Source: Marinilabiliales bacterium (lineage in GTDB: Bacteria > Bacteroidota > Bacteroidia > Bacteroidales > PUMT01). From it: a DNA stretch of 36,342 nucleotides. Under the pieces are notes generated by a model that made no database searches, was not told where the DNA came from, and saw nothing but the letters and a program-made list of their open reading frames with translations. Location: contig REEN01000115.1 in assembly GCA_007695015.1 (NCBI GenBank), positions 1-36,342 on the forward strand. The letters are read 5' to 3'. Below are positions 9,117-16,174 of the stretch, piece by piece. A program made the translations under genes and the position numbers. Position 1 is the stretch's first letter. Every line of letters begins with the position of its first letter.

Positions 9117-9124
9117 CAAAATTA
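9117..9124 (-). promoter_or_regulatory. Possible -7 box for the S41 protease gene
   Basis: TAATTTTG on the minus strand fits TAnnTTTG and lies about 93 nt before the start at 9024. No -33 box is evident, so the call is weak. Confidence 0.3.
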
Positions 9125-9132
9125 ATCCATCA

Positions 9133-10065
9133 TTACCGGCCATCAGCCTCTATACCGGCCCCTGCTCCGGCCGGCGTTATAAATTTCTGCAAAACAATTC
9201 CCGCAACTATCAGTACCAGTCCCCCGACCGTTGTCAGGTGTATCTGTTCTCCCAGGACAATCCCTATCAAAACAAGTGCCAGAAAAGGGGTTATATATAT
9301 CATATTGCTGATCCTGTCGGTCGATTCGGCATACTGCATCGCCTTGAGCCAGAAAACAAAGGTAAAGCCCATCTCGAAGAGCCCGATATAAACACCGCCG
9401 GCTGACCCGTAAAAGTTCAGGGCGCCGAATCCCGAAGTCATCACCATTGCCACGGACGCAAACAGGAGAGCAAATGAGAATGACAAAAACAGCTTTACAA
9501 CCTCGTTCCTGCCATCTCTTACGTTGTATATCCAGAACAGGGCCCAGATAACAGAGCTGCCAAGTGCAAGCGACACCCCCAGAGGATCGGCAAACCTCAT
9601 GTCAAACGGCCGCCCCTGCGAAGATATAAGGTACACCCCTGCAAAACTGATCAGCATCGTTCCGATGCTCCACGGTGATATGGGCTGCCTGAGCAGTGGC
9701 ACCGAAAGGATCACCAGCATGAGCGGCCAGGTAAAATTAAGCGGTTGGGCAACCTGTGCGGGAAGTAGCGAATACGCCTCAAAAAGTACAAGGTAGTACA
9801 TGAACGGGTTGAGCAGTCCCATCGCCGCCGAATAGAGTAATTCACGGCCACTGGTTTGCTTCAATAGCCGGAACCTGCCCTGTATAGCAAGCACACCGGC
9901 CAGCGCAACACAGCTTGTCAGGGTCGCAACAAACAGTATCTGAAGGGGGGCCGTATGCGCAAGTGTAAGCTTGAATGCCGATGCCGCGGTAGACCAGAAA
10001 ACCACTGCAAGCACGGCATACATGTATGCCCTGGACTGGTTTTTGGGGTGACGGTTGCCGCCCAT
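9133..10065 (-). CDS. DMT superfamily transporter (EamA domains)
   Basis: This is an inner-membrane permease of 310 residues with about ten transmembrane helices arranged as two EamA repeats (about 14-150 and 165-295). The first repeat starts YAVLAVVFWSTAASAFKLTL, as in drug/metabolite exporters. The end of the second repeat (ITPFLALVLIGIVLGEQIH) is the characteristic conserved helix pair of the family. Such proteins export amino acids, nucleosides or other small metabolites, but the substrate cannot be told from sequence. Its start is only 4 nt downstream of the serS stop, so it is read as the second gene of a serS operon. The link to serine metabolism is only positional. Confidence 0.9.
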   Translation of the reverse strand: MGGNRHPKNQSRAYMYAVLAVVFWSTAASAFKLTLAHTAPLQILFVATLTSCVALAGVLAIQGRFRLLKQTSGRELLYSAAMGLLNPFMYYLVLFEAYSLLPAQVAQPLNFTWPLMLVILSVPLLRQPISPWSIGTMLISFAGVYLISSQGRPFDMRFADPLGVSLALGSSVIWALFWIYNVRDGRNEVVKLFLSFSFALLFASVAMVMTSGFGALNFYGSAGGVYIGLFEMGFTFVFWLKAMQYAESTDRISNMIYITPFLALVLIGIVLGEQIHLTTVGGLVLIVAGIVLQKFITPAGAGAGIEADGR

Positions 10066-10069
10066 CGCC

Positions 10070-11347
10070 TCAGGAACCGATTATATCAAAACCGCACCGC
10101 CCGGCCAGCACCCCGGGGATCCTTATCCCCTCAGGTGTCTGGTTGTTTTCAAGCAATGCAGCAACGATCCTGGGCAGTGCCAGTGCGCTGCCGTTAAGTG
10201 TATGGGCATTATTGATCTTTTTCCCATCCTTTTCACGGTACCTCAGCATCATCCGGTTCGACTGGAAACTTTCAAAGTTTGATACCGAGCTCACCTCCAG
10301 CCATTTCTCCTGCGCGGCCGAAAAAACCTCAAAATCATAGGTCTTCGATGCATGGAAGCTCATATCACCGCCACATAGAAGCAATATCCTGTATGGCAGC
10401 TCCAGTTTCACCACCAGCGATTCGATATATGAGGTCATGGCCTCAAGCCGCTCATAGGAACTTTCCGGATGCGCTATCTCCACTATCTCGACCTTATCAA
10501 ACTGGTGCAGCCTGTTAAGACCCCGGACATCCCTGCCCCATGATCCTGCTTCTCTCCGGAAACAGGGAGTATAGGATGTAAGCTTTCGCGGAAGTTCACC
10601 ATACGGTATTATTTCGTTGCGGAAGATATTTGTCAGCGGTACTTCCGCGGTAGGTATCAGGTAAAGATTATCCTGGCCTACATGGTACATCTGCCCCTCC
10701 TTATCAGGCAACTGCCCGGTTCCGAATGCAGAATCCGCATTCACCATCACCGGCGGCATTATTTCAGTATATCCGGCATTCACCGCCTCGTCAAGGAAGA
10801 AGCTTATCAGGGCACGCTGAAGCTTTGCAGCCTTCCCCTTGTATACCGGGAAGCCTGCACCGGTTATTTTGTTGCCCAGCTCAAAATCTATTATATCATA
10901 CTTGCGCGCAAGCTCCCAGTGAGGCAGTACATCCTTGTCAAGAGAGGGCCTGCGGCCTCCCTCCCTGACCAGCTTGTTGTCACCCGGAGTGTTCCCGGGG
11001 GGCACCGAATCATGGGGAACATTGGGTAACTGCACAACCAGGTCACTAAGCCGGGATTCTGTCACTGACAGTTCCTGCTGAAACTCCTTTATCTTTTCCT
11101 TGATTTCAGATGTCTGTTCCTTTGCCCTGCCGGCCTCCTCTTTTTTGCCCTCCCTGAAAAGCAGGCCTATCTGCTTGCTGATCCTGTTGGATTCGGCCAG
11201 GCTTGTGTCCAGCGCCGACTTGATCTGGCGGCGCCGGGTGTCGAGGGTGGTTATTTCATCAATAAGCCTTTCGGACTCAAAATTCTTGACCTTAAGGCGT
11301 TCAACCACCATTTGAGGGTTCTCGTTAATAGTTCTGACAGACAACAT
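10070..11347 (-). CDS. serS: Seryl-tRNA synthetase
   Basis: This class II enzyme charges tRNA-Ser (and tRNA-Sec where present) with serine in the cytoplasm. The 425-residue protein has the N-terminal antiparallel coiled coil (about residues 30-105, rich in Glu, Lys and Arg) that grips the long variable arm of the tRNA. The TAEVPLTN loop (233-240) contacts serine. Motif 2 begins at FRREAGSWGRDVRG (263-276) and motif 3 is NGSALALPRIVAALLE (385-400). The ATG at 11347 gives a normal N-terminus (MLSVRTINENPQMV). A 310-bp upstream region contains a degenerate tandem repeat and the rpmA terminator, so the leader may be unusually long. The DMT transporter gene follows after 4 nt. Confidence 0.98.
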   Translation of the reverse strand: MLSVRTINENPQMVVERLKVKNFESERLIDEITTLDTRRRQIKSALDTSLAESNRISKQIGLLFREGKKEEAGRAKEQTSEIKEKIKEFQQELSVTESRLSDLVVQLPNVPHDSVPPGNTPGDNKLVREGGRRPSLDKDVLPHWELARKYDIIDFELGNKITGAGFPVYKGKAAKLQRALISFFLDEAVNAGYTEIMPPVMVNADSAFGTGQLPDKEGQMYHVGQDNLYLIPTAEVPLTNIFRNEIIPYGELPRKLTSYTPCFRREAGSWGRDVRGLNRLHQFDKVEIVEIAHPESSYERLEAMTSYIESLVVKLELPYRILLLCGGDMSFHASKTYDFEVFSAAQEKWLEVSSVSNFESFQSNRMMLRYREKDGKKINNAHTLNGSALALPRIVAALLENNQTPEGIRIPGVLAGRCGFDIIGS

Positions 11348-11400
11348 ATCGATTTTTTTTGAAGTTCAGGTCCCGGCAGTCCCCGGTGATTATAAGCAGC

Positions 11401-11570
11401 CCCGGCCATTCTCGTCAGAACCCGGACCCATTGCAGGTTCCGGCCATTCTCGTCAGTCACCGGCTCCTTTGCCGGTCCCGGCCATTTTTGCCAGACCCGG
11501 CCATCCTCGTCAGAACAAGCCATTTTTGCCAGACCTGGCCAGGTTCATCAGGCGCTGCCATGCTCGCCAG
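11401..11570. repeat. Degenerate tandem repeat, about 19-nt unit, nine copies
   Basis: Units of 17-21 nt follow one another with the approximate consensus CCCGGCCATTYTYGYCAGA. The clearest copies start at 11401, 11439, 11477, 11496 and 11516; copies at 11421, 11460, 11534 and 11553 are more worn. It is a minisatellite located just upstream of serS, with no spacer between units, so it is not CRISPR. Confidence 0.75.
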
Positions 11571-11580
11571 TTCCAAAAAT

Positions 11581-11634
11581 AAAAAAATCCCCTGAATACT
11601 CCGCCCATCCGGGATCGCAGTTTTTCAGGAGATT
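11581..11634 (-). terminator. Intrinsic terminator of the rplU-rpmA operon
   Basis: On the minus strand AATCTCCTGAA (11634-11624) pairs over 11 bp, with one G-U wobble, with TTCAGGGGATT (11596-11586), followed by a run of seven T. The 27-nt loop holds GC-rich sequence that may fold further. It lies 24 nt after the rpmA stop. Confidence 0.8.
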
Positions 11635-11658
11635 ATTCCCTGGTGGCTGTTTTCCTTA

Positions 11659-11916
11659 TCAGGACACAGGCTCTACGGAAACAAATGATTTATCTCCCTT
11701 CTTTTTCTTAAAAACAACCTTGCCGTCAATAAGGGAAAAAAGAGTATGGTCCTTGCCCATCCCAACGTTAAGTCCGGGATGATGTTTCGTACCCCTCTGC
11801 CGGATAATGATGTTTCCGGCTTTGCATACTTCACCACCGAATATCTTTACTCCCAGTCGTTTGCTTTCTGATTCGCGACCGTTCCTTGAACTCCCAACTC
11901 CTTTCTTATGAGCCAT
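11659..11916 (-). CDS. rpmA: 50S ribosomal protein L27
   Basis: L27 is a large-subunit protein whose N-terminal tail reaches the peptidyl-transferase centre. The 85-residue product begins [16 protein letters not shown], the standard mature N-terminus without the cleavable extension found in Firmicutes. It continues with [21 protein letters not shown] and [17 protein letters not shown], both diagnostic. It follows rplU by 15 nt, the usual L21-L27 operon, and is followed by a strong intrinsic terminator. In many bacteria obgE follows this pair; here obgE is instead 17 kb away next to adk. Confidence 0.99.
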   Translation of the reverse strand: MAHKKGVGSSRNGRESESKRLGVKIFGGEVCKAGNIIIRQRGTKHHPGLNVGMGKDHTLFSLIDGKVVFKKKKGDKSFVSVEPVS

Positions 11917-11931
11917 TTCTCTGAGATTTTA

Positions 11932-12246
11932 TTATTTCGTTACTATATCTTCGACCTGTATTTGGGTAAGAAGCTGGCGGTGACCGTTCAGCTTCTGATA
12001 GCCCTTCCTTCTTTTTTTCTTGAATACCAACACCTTGTCTCCCTTGAGATGGGTCAATATCTTGGCCTTTACAACAGCGTTCTTAACGCCGGGGGTCCCT
12101 ACCTTTACCTTGCCGTCGTTGTCGATCAGCAAAACCTTGTCAAAATCAACCTCAGCGCCCTCTTCACCTTCCAGGCGGTTGACATAAAGCTTGCTGTCCT
12201 TTTCCACCTTGAACTGCTGCCCTGCTATATCTACTATTGCGTACAT
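11932..12246 (-). CDS. rplU: 50S ribosomal protein L21
   Basis: L21 binds 23S rRNA in the large subunit together with L20. The 104-residue protein has the typical start MYAIVDIAGQQFKVEKDSKLYVNRL. It ends with the basic segment LVFKKKRRKGYQKLNGHRQ, which matches the family RNA-binding signature around the conserved KRRKGYxxxxGHRQ. It is the first gene of the rplU-rpmA operon and has a very good Bacteroidota promoter about 40 nt upstream. A short 5' leader of roughly 30 nt leaves little room for an elaborate autoregulatory structure. Confidence 0.99.
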   Translation of the reverse strand: MYAIVDIAGQQFKVEKDSKLYVNRLEGEEGAEVDFDKVLLIDNDGKVKVGTPGVKNAVVKAKILTHLKGDKVLVFKKKRRKGYQKLNGHRQLLTQIQVEDIVTK

Positions 12247-12284
12247 TGTATGAAATATTACTACGATTATTATTAATGGGAGTG

Positions 12285-12315
12285 CAAAAGTAAAAAAGTT
12301 TGACTGAATTACAAA
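12285..12315 (-). promoter_or_regulatory. Promoter of rplU-rpmA (TTTG, 19-nt spacer, TACTTTTG)
   Basis: On the minus strand TTTG at 12315-12312 and TACTTTTG at 12292-12285 are separated by 19 nt, matching the Bacteroidota -33/-7 consensus. The start site would fall near 12278, leaving a leader of about 32 nt before the ATG at 12246. Confidence 0.75.
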
Positions 12316-12498
12316 CTTTTACCACTATTATTTTCACCGGCTAAAGTAGCCGTCCGACGGCCCGGGTTATTTTCTCCCTAAAAAGTTAATTCGCTTTTGC
12401 TTTTATAAATTGATTGTTAAATTTACAATCGATATAAACCAGTTTCGGGATAATTTTATTGTTCGCAGAGAGGTTTAAGTAAATATCAGGGCGCCGTT

Positions 12499-13113
12499 AT
12501 GAGCAAGATAAAGTTGAACGTACTAGGGATATCATACAGCCAGACACAATCGGGAGCTTATGCCCTCGTGCTGGCCGAGGAAGAAGGAGAACGGCGGATC
12601 CCGATCATAATAGGTGGCTTTGAGGCACAGGCAATTGCCATCCAGCTGGAGGGGCTTAAGCCGCCACGCCCCCTTACACACGATTTGTTTTTGAGTTTTG
12701 CCTCAGCATTCGGCATATCGATTGCTGAGATCAATATCTACAAACTTGAAGAGGGTGTCTTTTATTCCAAGCTAATATGCGATGACGGCAAGAAACAGAT
12801 GACCGTCGATGCCCGCACCAGCGATGCCATTGCCCTGGCGCTGCGTTTTAGCTGTTCCATATATACCACCGAAGAGATACTTGCCAAGTCCGGTATAGTA
12901 ATTGATATCGAGCCCGAGACAAAAGAAGGCAGTTCAGCCTCATCCGGAATATTCACCGATCCCCAGGCAGGAAAAAGAAAGCCGGGAGATGAACTGCGGG
13001 ACTTCAGCCTGAGCGAGTTGAAAGAGATGCTTCAGGATGCGATCAAAAACGAGAACTACGAAAAGGCATCCGACATAAGGGACGAGATCAACCACAGGAA
13101 CAAGAAATCGTAA
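12499..13113 (+). CDS. Bifunctional nuclease family protein (DUF151) with C-terminal UVR domain
   Basis: This 204-residue cytoplasmic protein has an N-terminal bifunctional-nuclease/DUF151 domain (about 1-135). Its landmarks are ERRIPIIIGGFEAQAIAIQLEG, PRPLTHDLFLSF and DARTSDAIALALRFSCSIY. A low-complexity linker (about 136-165) is followed by a UVR motif (about 168-203, LSELKEMLQDAIKNENYEKA) like the UvrB-UvrC contact helices. Plant and bacterial relatives were reported to have RNase and DNase activity, but the bacterial role is poorly known. The combination DUF151 plus UVR is a recurrent architecture in Bacteroidota. Only 11 nt separate it from the nucleoside transporter gene, so the two form an operon. 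A nuclease next to a nucleoside importer hints at nucleic-acid turnover, which is inference. Confidence 0.92.
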   Translation: MSKIKLNVLGISYSQTQSGAYALVLAEEEGERRIPIIIGGFEAQAIAIQLEGLKPPRPLTHDLFLSFASAFGISIAEINIYKLEEGVFYSKLICDDGKKQMTVDARTSDAIALALRFSCSIYTTEEILAKSGIVIDIEPETKEGSSASSGIFTDPQAGKRKPGDELRDFSLSELKEMLQDAIKNENYEKASDIRDEINHRNKKS

Positions 13114-13124
13114 ATCTTTAAGAT

Positions 13125-14726
13125 ATGCAAAGGACTATTTTAATTGTTATGGCAGCATGCCTTATGTTGCTGTCCGCTACCTCCGTATATGCCCTGCAGA
13201 GAACTGATTCGGCCGGTCCAATCACTGCTGCCAGTATGCAGGAAGCCACCCCGCCGGAAATTGGTGATGGTGTTGCCGGACAGGATGGCACATTGCCGGG
13301 TGGCGGGCCGGCCGCACAGGATGCCTCGCTTCTTGATGATACCACTTGGCAGGAGCCTGTGCAGCAAGCCACCGGATCAGCCAGCACGGCTGCCGGCCAC
13401 AATGTTGACCTCCCTCCGCCCGATGATTTCGGCTTCAGTTTCGTGACCCTGATTCGGGGACTGTTCGGTATGCTGGTGCTGATTGCCATAGCCTGGTTAT
13501 TTTCAACCAACCGTAAAGCAATATCATGGAAGGTGGTGGGTACCGGACTGGCTATTCAGCTCATACTTGCGTTCAGCATCCTGCAGATACCCATAGTGCA
13601 CAGCTTCTTTGAGTACGTCGGAAAGATATTCGTTGTGATGCTCGATTTCTCCAAGGCGGGAACCGATTTCCTGTTTGAGGGCTTCCTCGATACCTCGACA
13701 TACGGGTACCTCTTTGCTTTCCAGGTCCTGCCCACGATAGTCTTTTTCTCAGCCCTCACCAGCCTTCTTTTCTACCTGGGGGTCATACAGAAAGTTGTCT
13801 ACGCACTTGCATGGCTTATGACCAGGGCACTGCGTATTTCAGGTGCAGAGAGCCTTTCCGTTGCAGGCAACATCTTTCTGGGGCAGACCGAGTCACCGCT
13901 CATGATCAAAGCCTACCTCGAAAAGATGACACGCTCAGAGATACTGCTTGTCATGACCGGAGGTATGGCAACAATGGCAGGTGGCGTACTTGCAGCATAC
14001 ATCAGTTTTCTAGGCGGTGATGACCCGGTGCAGAGACTTATTTTTGCCAGGCACCTCATTGCTGCGTCGATAATGGCGGCTCCGGGGGCGGTCGTCATAT
14101 CCAAAATACTGGTGCCGCAGACCGAGAAAATAGACAAGACTATGGAGATTTCACGGGACCGTATAGGCAGCAATATCCTTGACGCCATATCAAAGGGCAC
14201 GGGCGAGGGGCTGCGCCTGGCTGTCAACGTAGCTGCCATGCTGCTGGTATTTATCTCCTTCATTGCCATGTTCAACTTCATAGTGGGCAAGATAGGCGAC
14301 TGGACATCCCTCAACTCTGCGATCAGCAGCATGACAGGGGGACAGTATGACAGGCTCTCACTGCAGTTCATCCTGGGCTACACCTTTGCCCCTGTTATGT
14401 GGCTCATTGGTGTCAGCCTGCCCGACATAACCCTGCTGGGCCGACTGCTCGGAGAGAAGGTCATCATGACCGAGTTCATAGGTTATGTGAGTCTCGCCCA
14501 GCTGAAGGAAGCAGGCGCCTTTGCAGATCCGAAATCAATAATCATAGCCACTTACATGCTGTGCGGCTTCGCAAACTTTGCCAGCATCGGGATACAGATA
14601 GGCGGTATAGGATCACTTGCCCCCGGCAAGAGGGTGCTGCTGTCGCAGTTCGGTATACGGGCGCTGCTCGGCGGCACCCTTGCAGCCCTCATGTCGGCCA
14701 CCATTGTGGGGGTAATTCTTGGTTAG
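13125..14726 (+). CDS. Concentrative nucleoside transporter (CNT/NupC family)
   Basis: This inner-membrane protein of 533 residues imports nucleosides with sodium or protons. The CNT signatures are GQTESPLMIKAYLEKMTRSE in the central region, TGGMATMAGGVLAAYISFLG, and near the C-terminus CGFANFASIGIQIGGIGSLA. About nine or ten hydrophobic segments follow residue 105. Unusually, the protein starts with a signal-peptide-like stretch (1-24) and an 80-residue Ala/Gly/Pro-rich segment (25-100) before the first core helix; E. coli NupC has neither. This would place a soluble domain outside the cytoplasm if the leader is cleaved. It follows the DUF151 gene by 11 nt. Confidence 0.93.
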   Translation: MQRTILIVMAACLMLLSATSVYALQRTDSAGPITAASMQEATPPEIGDGVAGQDGTLPGGGPAAQDASLLDDTTWQEPVQQATGSASTAAGHNVDLPPPDDFGFSFVTLIRGLFGMLVLIAIAWLFSTNRKAISWKVVGTGLAIQLILAFSILQIPIVHSFFEYVGKIFVVMLDFSKAGTDFLFEGFLDTSTYGYLFAFQVLPTIVFFSALTSLLFYLGVIQKVVYALAWLMTRALRISGAESLSVAGNIFLGQTESPLMIKAYLEKMTRSEILLVMTGGMATMAGGVLAAYISFLGGDDPVQRLIFARHLIAASIMAAPGAVVISKILVPQTEKIDKTMEISRDRIGSNILDAISKGTGEGLRLAVNVAAMLLVFISFIAMFNFIVGKIGDWTSLNSAISSMTGGQYDRLSLQFILGYTFAPVMWLIGVSLPDITLLGRLLGEKVIMTEFIGYVSLAQLKEAGAFADPKSIIIATYMLCGFANFASIGIQIGGIGSLAPGKRVLLSQFGIRALLGGTLAALMSATIVGVILG

Positions 14727-14822
14727 CAACCCCGTGGCAAATGTGACAGCCTTCACTGCAGGGTTTATACTGTCCCTTAAAGAACGGGAAAAATGTGCCG
14801 GAAGCTCCCGGCACAAAAACTA

Positions 14823-14867
14823 CCGCAGGCTGCCGGCATAAAAAAACCCCGCACCGCAGTGCAGGGT
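14823..14867. repeat. 45-bp direct repeat, left copy
   Basis: It is identical to 16074-16118 at 44 of 45 positions; the only difference is A at 14840 versus G at 16091. It begins CCGCAGGCTGCCGGCAT and includes most of the terminator hairpin. The two copies bracket the fasciclin gene. Confidence 0.9.
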
Positions 14868-14869
14868 TT
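14840..14869 (-). terminator. Intrinsic terminator of the fasciclin gene
   Basis: On the minus strand AAACCCTGCAC pairs with GTGCGGGGTTT around a TGCG loop (one wobble), followed by a T tract. A second hairpin with arms GTGCCGG and CCGGCAC near 14796-14815 lies further downstream and may act as a backup or serve the converging transporter gene. Confidence 0.85.
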
Positions 14870-14893
14870 ATCCGGATTATTCCGGCTGCCGGG

Positions 14894-15826
14894 TCAGGGC
14901 AGTAAAACAGCATCGATAACGTGCACAACACCATTCTCTGCCTCAATATCAGCAACGGTAACCTGCGCATCGTTAATGAACACGTTACCGTTCGTTATCG
15001 ACACTGTTATATTATTGCCCTCGAAAAGGGTCTCAAAATCATCGCCGTCTGAAAGATCGCCCGACATAGCTTTTGCTGCTACTACGTGGTACAGAAGTAT
15101 GTTGGTCAGATCGCCTGAGGGATCTTCAAGAAGAGATTCCACTGTGCCTGCCGGAAGAGCATCAAATGCGGCATCGGTCGGCGCAAATACAGTGAACGGC
15201 CCTTCTCCCGAAAGAGCATCAGCAAGTCCGGCTGCAACAACAGCGGCAGTGAGCGTGGTGTGGTTTTCGCTGCCAACGACAATGTCAACAACTGTGGCAG
15301 GCTTGGGTGCCTCAGGTATAAGAACAGCATCGATAACGTGCACAACACCATTCTCTGCCTCAATATCAGCAACGGTAACTTTTGCATCATTTATAAAGAC
15401 TCCCTCCTGGGTTATGCTGATTGTAAGTTCATCTCCGAATACAGTAGGAACCTTCATCCCGTTGCTCAACGATCCAGACATGGCTTTGGTTGCAACAACA
15501 TGGTAGAGCAGAATGTCGGTCAGCGCCCCTGAGGGATCCTCAAGAAGTGACTCAACAGTGCCATCAGGCAATGCAGCAAATGCAGCGTCTGTAGGTGCAA
15601 ACACAGTATAGGGGCCCATCCCCTGAAGCGTTTCAATGAGGCCAGCGGCAGTAAGAGCAGCGGCCAACGTAGTATGATCATCACTACCTGCTACTATATC
15701 TACGACAGTTTCAGGCCTTTCATCTATAGGACCTGTATCATTGTCATCTTCACAGGAAGAAAATGAAAATACAAAAAATCCCAGTAATACTATCAGAGCT
15801 TTGTAACTCAGAATTTGATTTTTCAT
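14894..15826 (-). CDS. Fasciclin-domain lipoprotein (two FAS1 domains)
   Basis: This is a surface or periplasmic lipoprotein of 310 residues, probably involved in adhesion or matrix contacts as for other FAS1 proteins. The leader ends with the lipobox FSSC, so Cys25 is lipidated. An acidic spacer (EDDNDTGP) is followed by two FAS1 domains (about 40-172 and 175-310). Each carries the H1-type block GPYTVFAPTDAAFAALP or GPFTVFAPTDAAFDALP, the YHV motif (ILLYHVVA), and ends NGVVHVIDAVLIP or NGVVHVIDAVLLP. The domains are clearly tandem duplicates, and a 57-nt stretch near the end of each is still identical in DNA. The gene stands alone, has its own terminator, and is bracketed by a 45-bp direct repeat. 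Confidence 0.95.
   Translation of the reverse strand: MKNQILSYKALIVLLGFFVFSFSSCEDDNDTGPIDERPETVVDIVAGSDDHTTLAAALTAAGLIETLQGMGPYTVFAPTDAAFAALPDGTVESLLEDPSGALTDILLYHVVATKAMSGSLSNGMKVPTVFGDELTISITQEGVFINDAKVTVADIEAENGVVHVIDAVLIPEAPKPATVVDIVVGSENHTTLTAAVVAAGLADALSGEGPFTVFAPTDAAFDALPAGTVESLLEDPSGDLTNILLYHVVAAKAMSGDLSDGDDFETLFEGNNITVSITNGNVFINDAQVTVADIEAENGVVHVIDAVLLP
14907..14963. repeat. 57-bp identical tract, copy in FAS1 domain 2
   Basis: This is identical to 15323-15379 over 57 nt. It encodes the C-terminal part of the FAS1 domain (VTVADIEAENGVVHVIDAVL). Sequence outside the tract has drifted. Confidence 0.9.
15323..15379. repeat. 57-bp identical tract, copy in FAS1 domain 1
   Basis: Partner of 14907-14963, 416 bp away, in the same orientation. 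Confidence 0.9.
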
Positions 15827-16073
15827 GATTGCAGTCTTTTAATTTTTATTTGGATTATTTTAATCTACAAACATCGCCAAACTGCATTTGTTCATTTTAT
15901 TTTATTTTTCATTAAACATTTGTTGTGCTCCGCAATAATCAATCAACATATTCCTATGATCAAATCTCTATATTAGAGGGTCTTTTGTCGAATTACTCCT
16001 GATTTAACATTTTTATAAAATATTTTTTGTCTATGCAACAAAATATTTCAATAAACAATGTCACGACAGCCAT

Positions 16074-16118
16074 CCGCAGGCTGCCGGCATGAAAAAACCC
16101 CGCACCGCAGTGCAGGGT
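16074..16118. repeat. 45-bp direct repeat, right copy
   Basis: Partner of 14823-14867, offset by 1251 bp, same orientation, one mismatch. It includes the pgi terminator hairpin. Confidence 0.9.
16091..16118 (-). terminator. Intrinsic terminator of pgi
   Basis: On the minus strand ACCCTGCAC pairs with GTGCGGGGT around a TGCG loop, followed by six T. It lies 57 nt after the pgi stop and is nearly identical to the fasciclin terminator. Confidence 0.8.
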
Positions 16119-16174
16119 CTCCTGAAAATGGACGCGGCAAGCCGTTATTTCAATCGCCCCATTATTTGCAAACC

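Larger units (their letters stand above)
11348..11658. other. Intergenic region between rpmA and serS: minisatellite plus terminator
   Basis: These 311 nt contain no credible gene. They hold a degenerate GC-rich tandem array (11401-11570) and an intrinsic terminator for rpmA (11581-11634). Frames through the array are open on both strands only because the unit lacks stops. A TATTTTTG box on the minus strand at 11574-11581 could start serS, but it coincides with the T tract of the terminator, so it is not counted as a promoter. Confidence 0.7.
15827..16174. other. Intergenic region between the fasciclin gene and pgi
   Basis: These 348 nt hold no credible gene. The pgi side carries the right copy of the 45-bp repeat and the pgi terminator. 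The rest (15827-16070) is strongly AT-rich and must contain the fasciclin promoter, but no TAnnTTTG match is seen on the minus strand. Two inverted repeats are visible: CTCTA-TAT-TAGAG at 15966-15978, and AAATATTTTTTGT facing ACAAAATATTT at 16018-16048 with a 2-nt bulge. Either could be a regulator site. Confidence 0.6.

Noticed and set aside
9025-9117. Longer start for the S41 protease
   Set aside because: It would place 31 residues before a good lipoprotein leader beginning at 9024.
11251-11523. A 90-codon frame through the serS leader repeat on the minus strand
   Set aside because: It overlaps the start of serS out of frame and is open only because the repeat unit lacks stops.
11574-11581. 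TATTTTTG promoter box for serS on the minus strand
   Set aside because: It coincides with the T tract of the rpmA terminator, and no -33 element is present.
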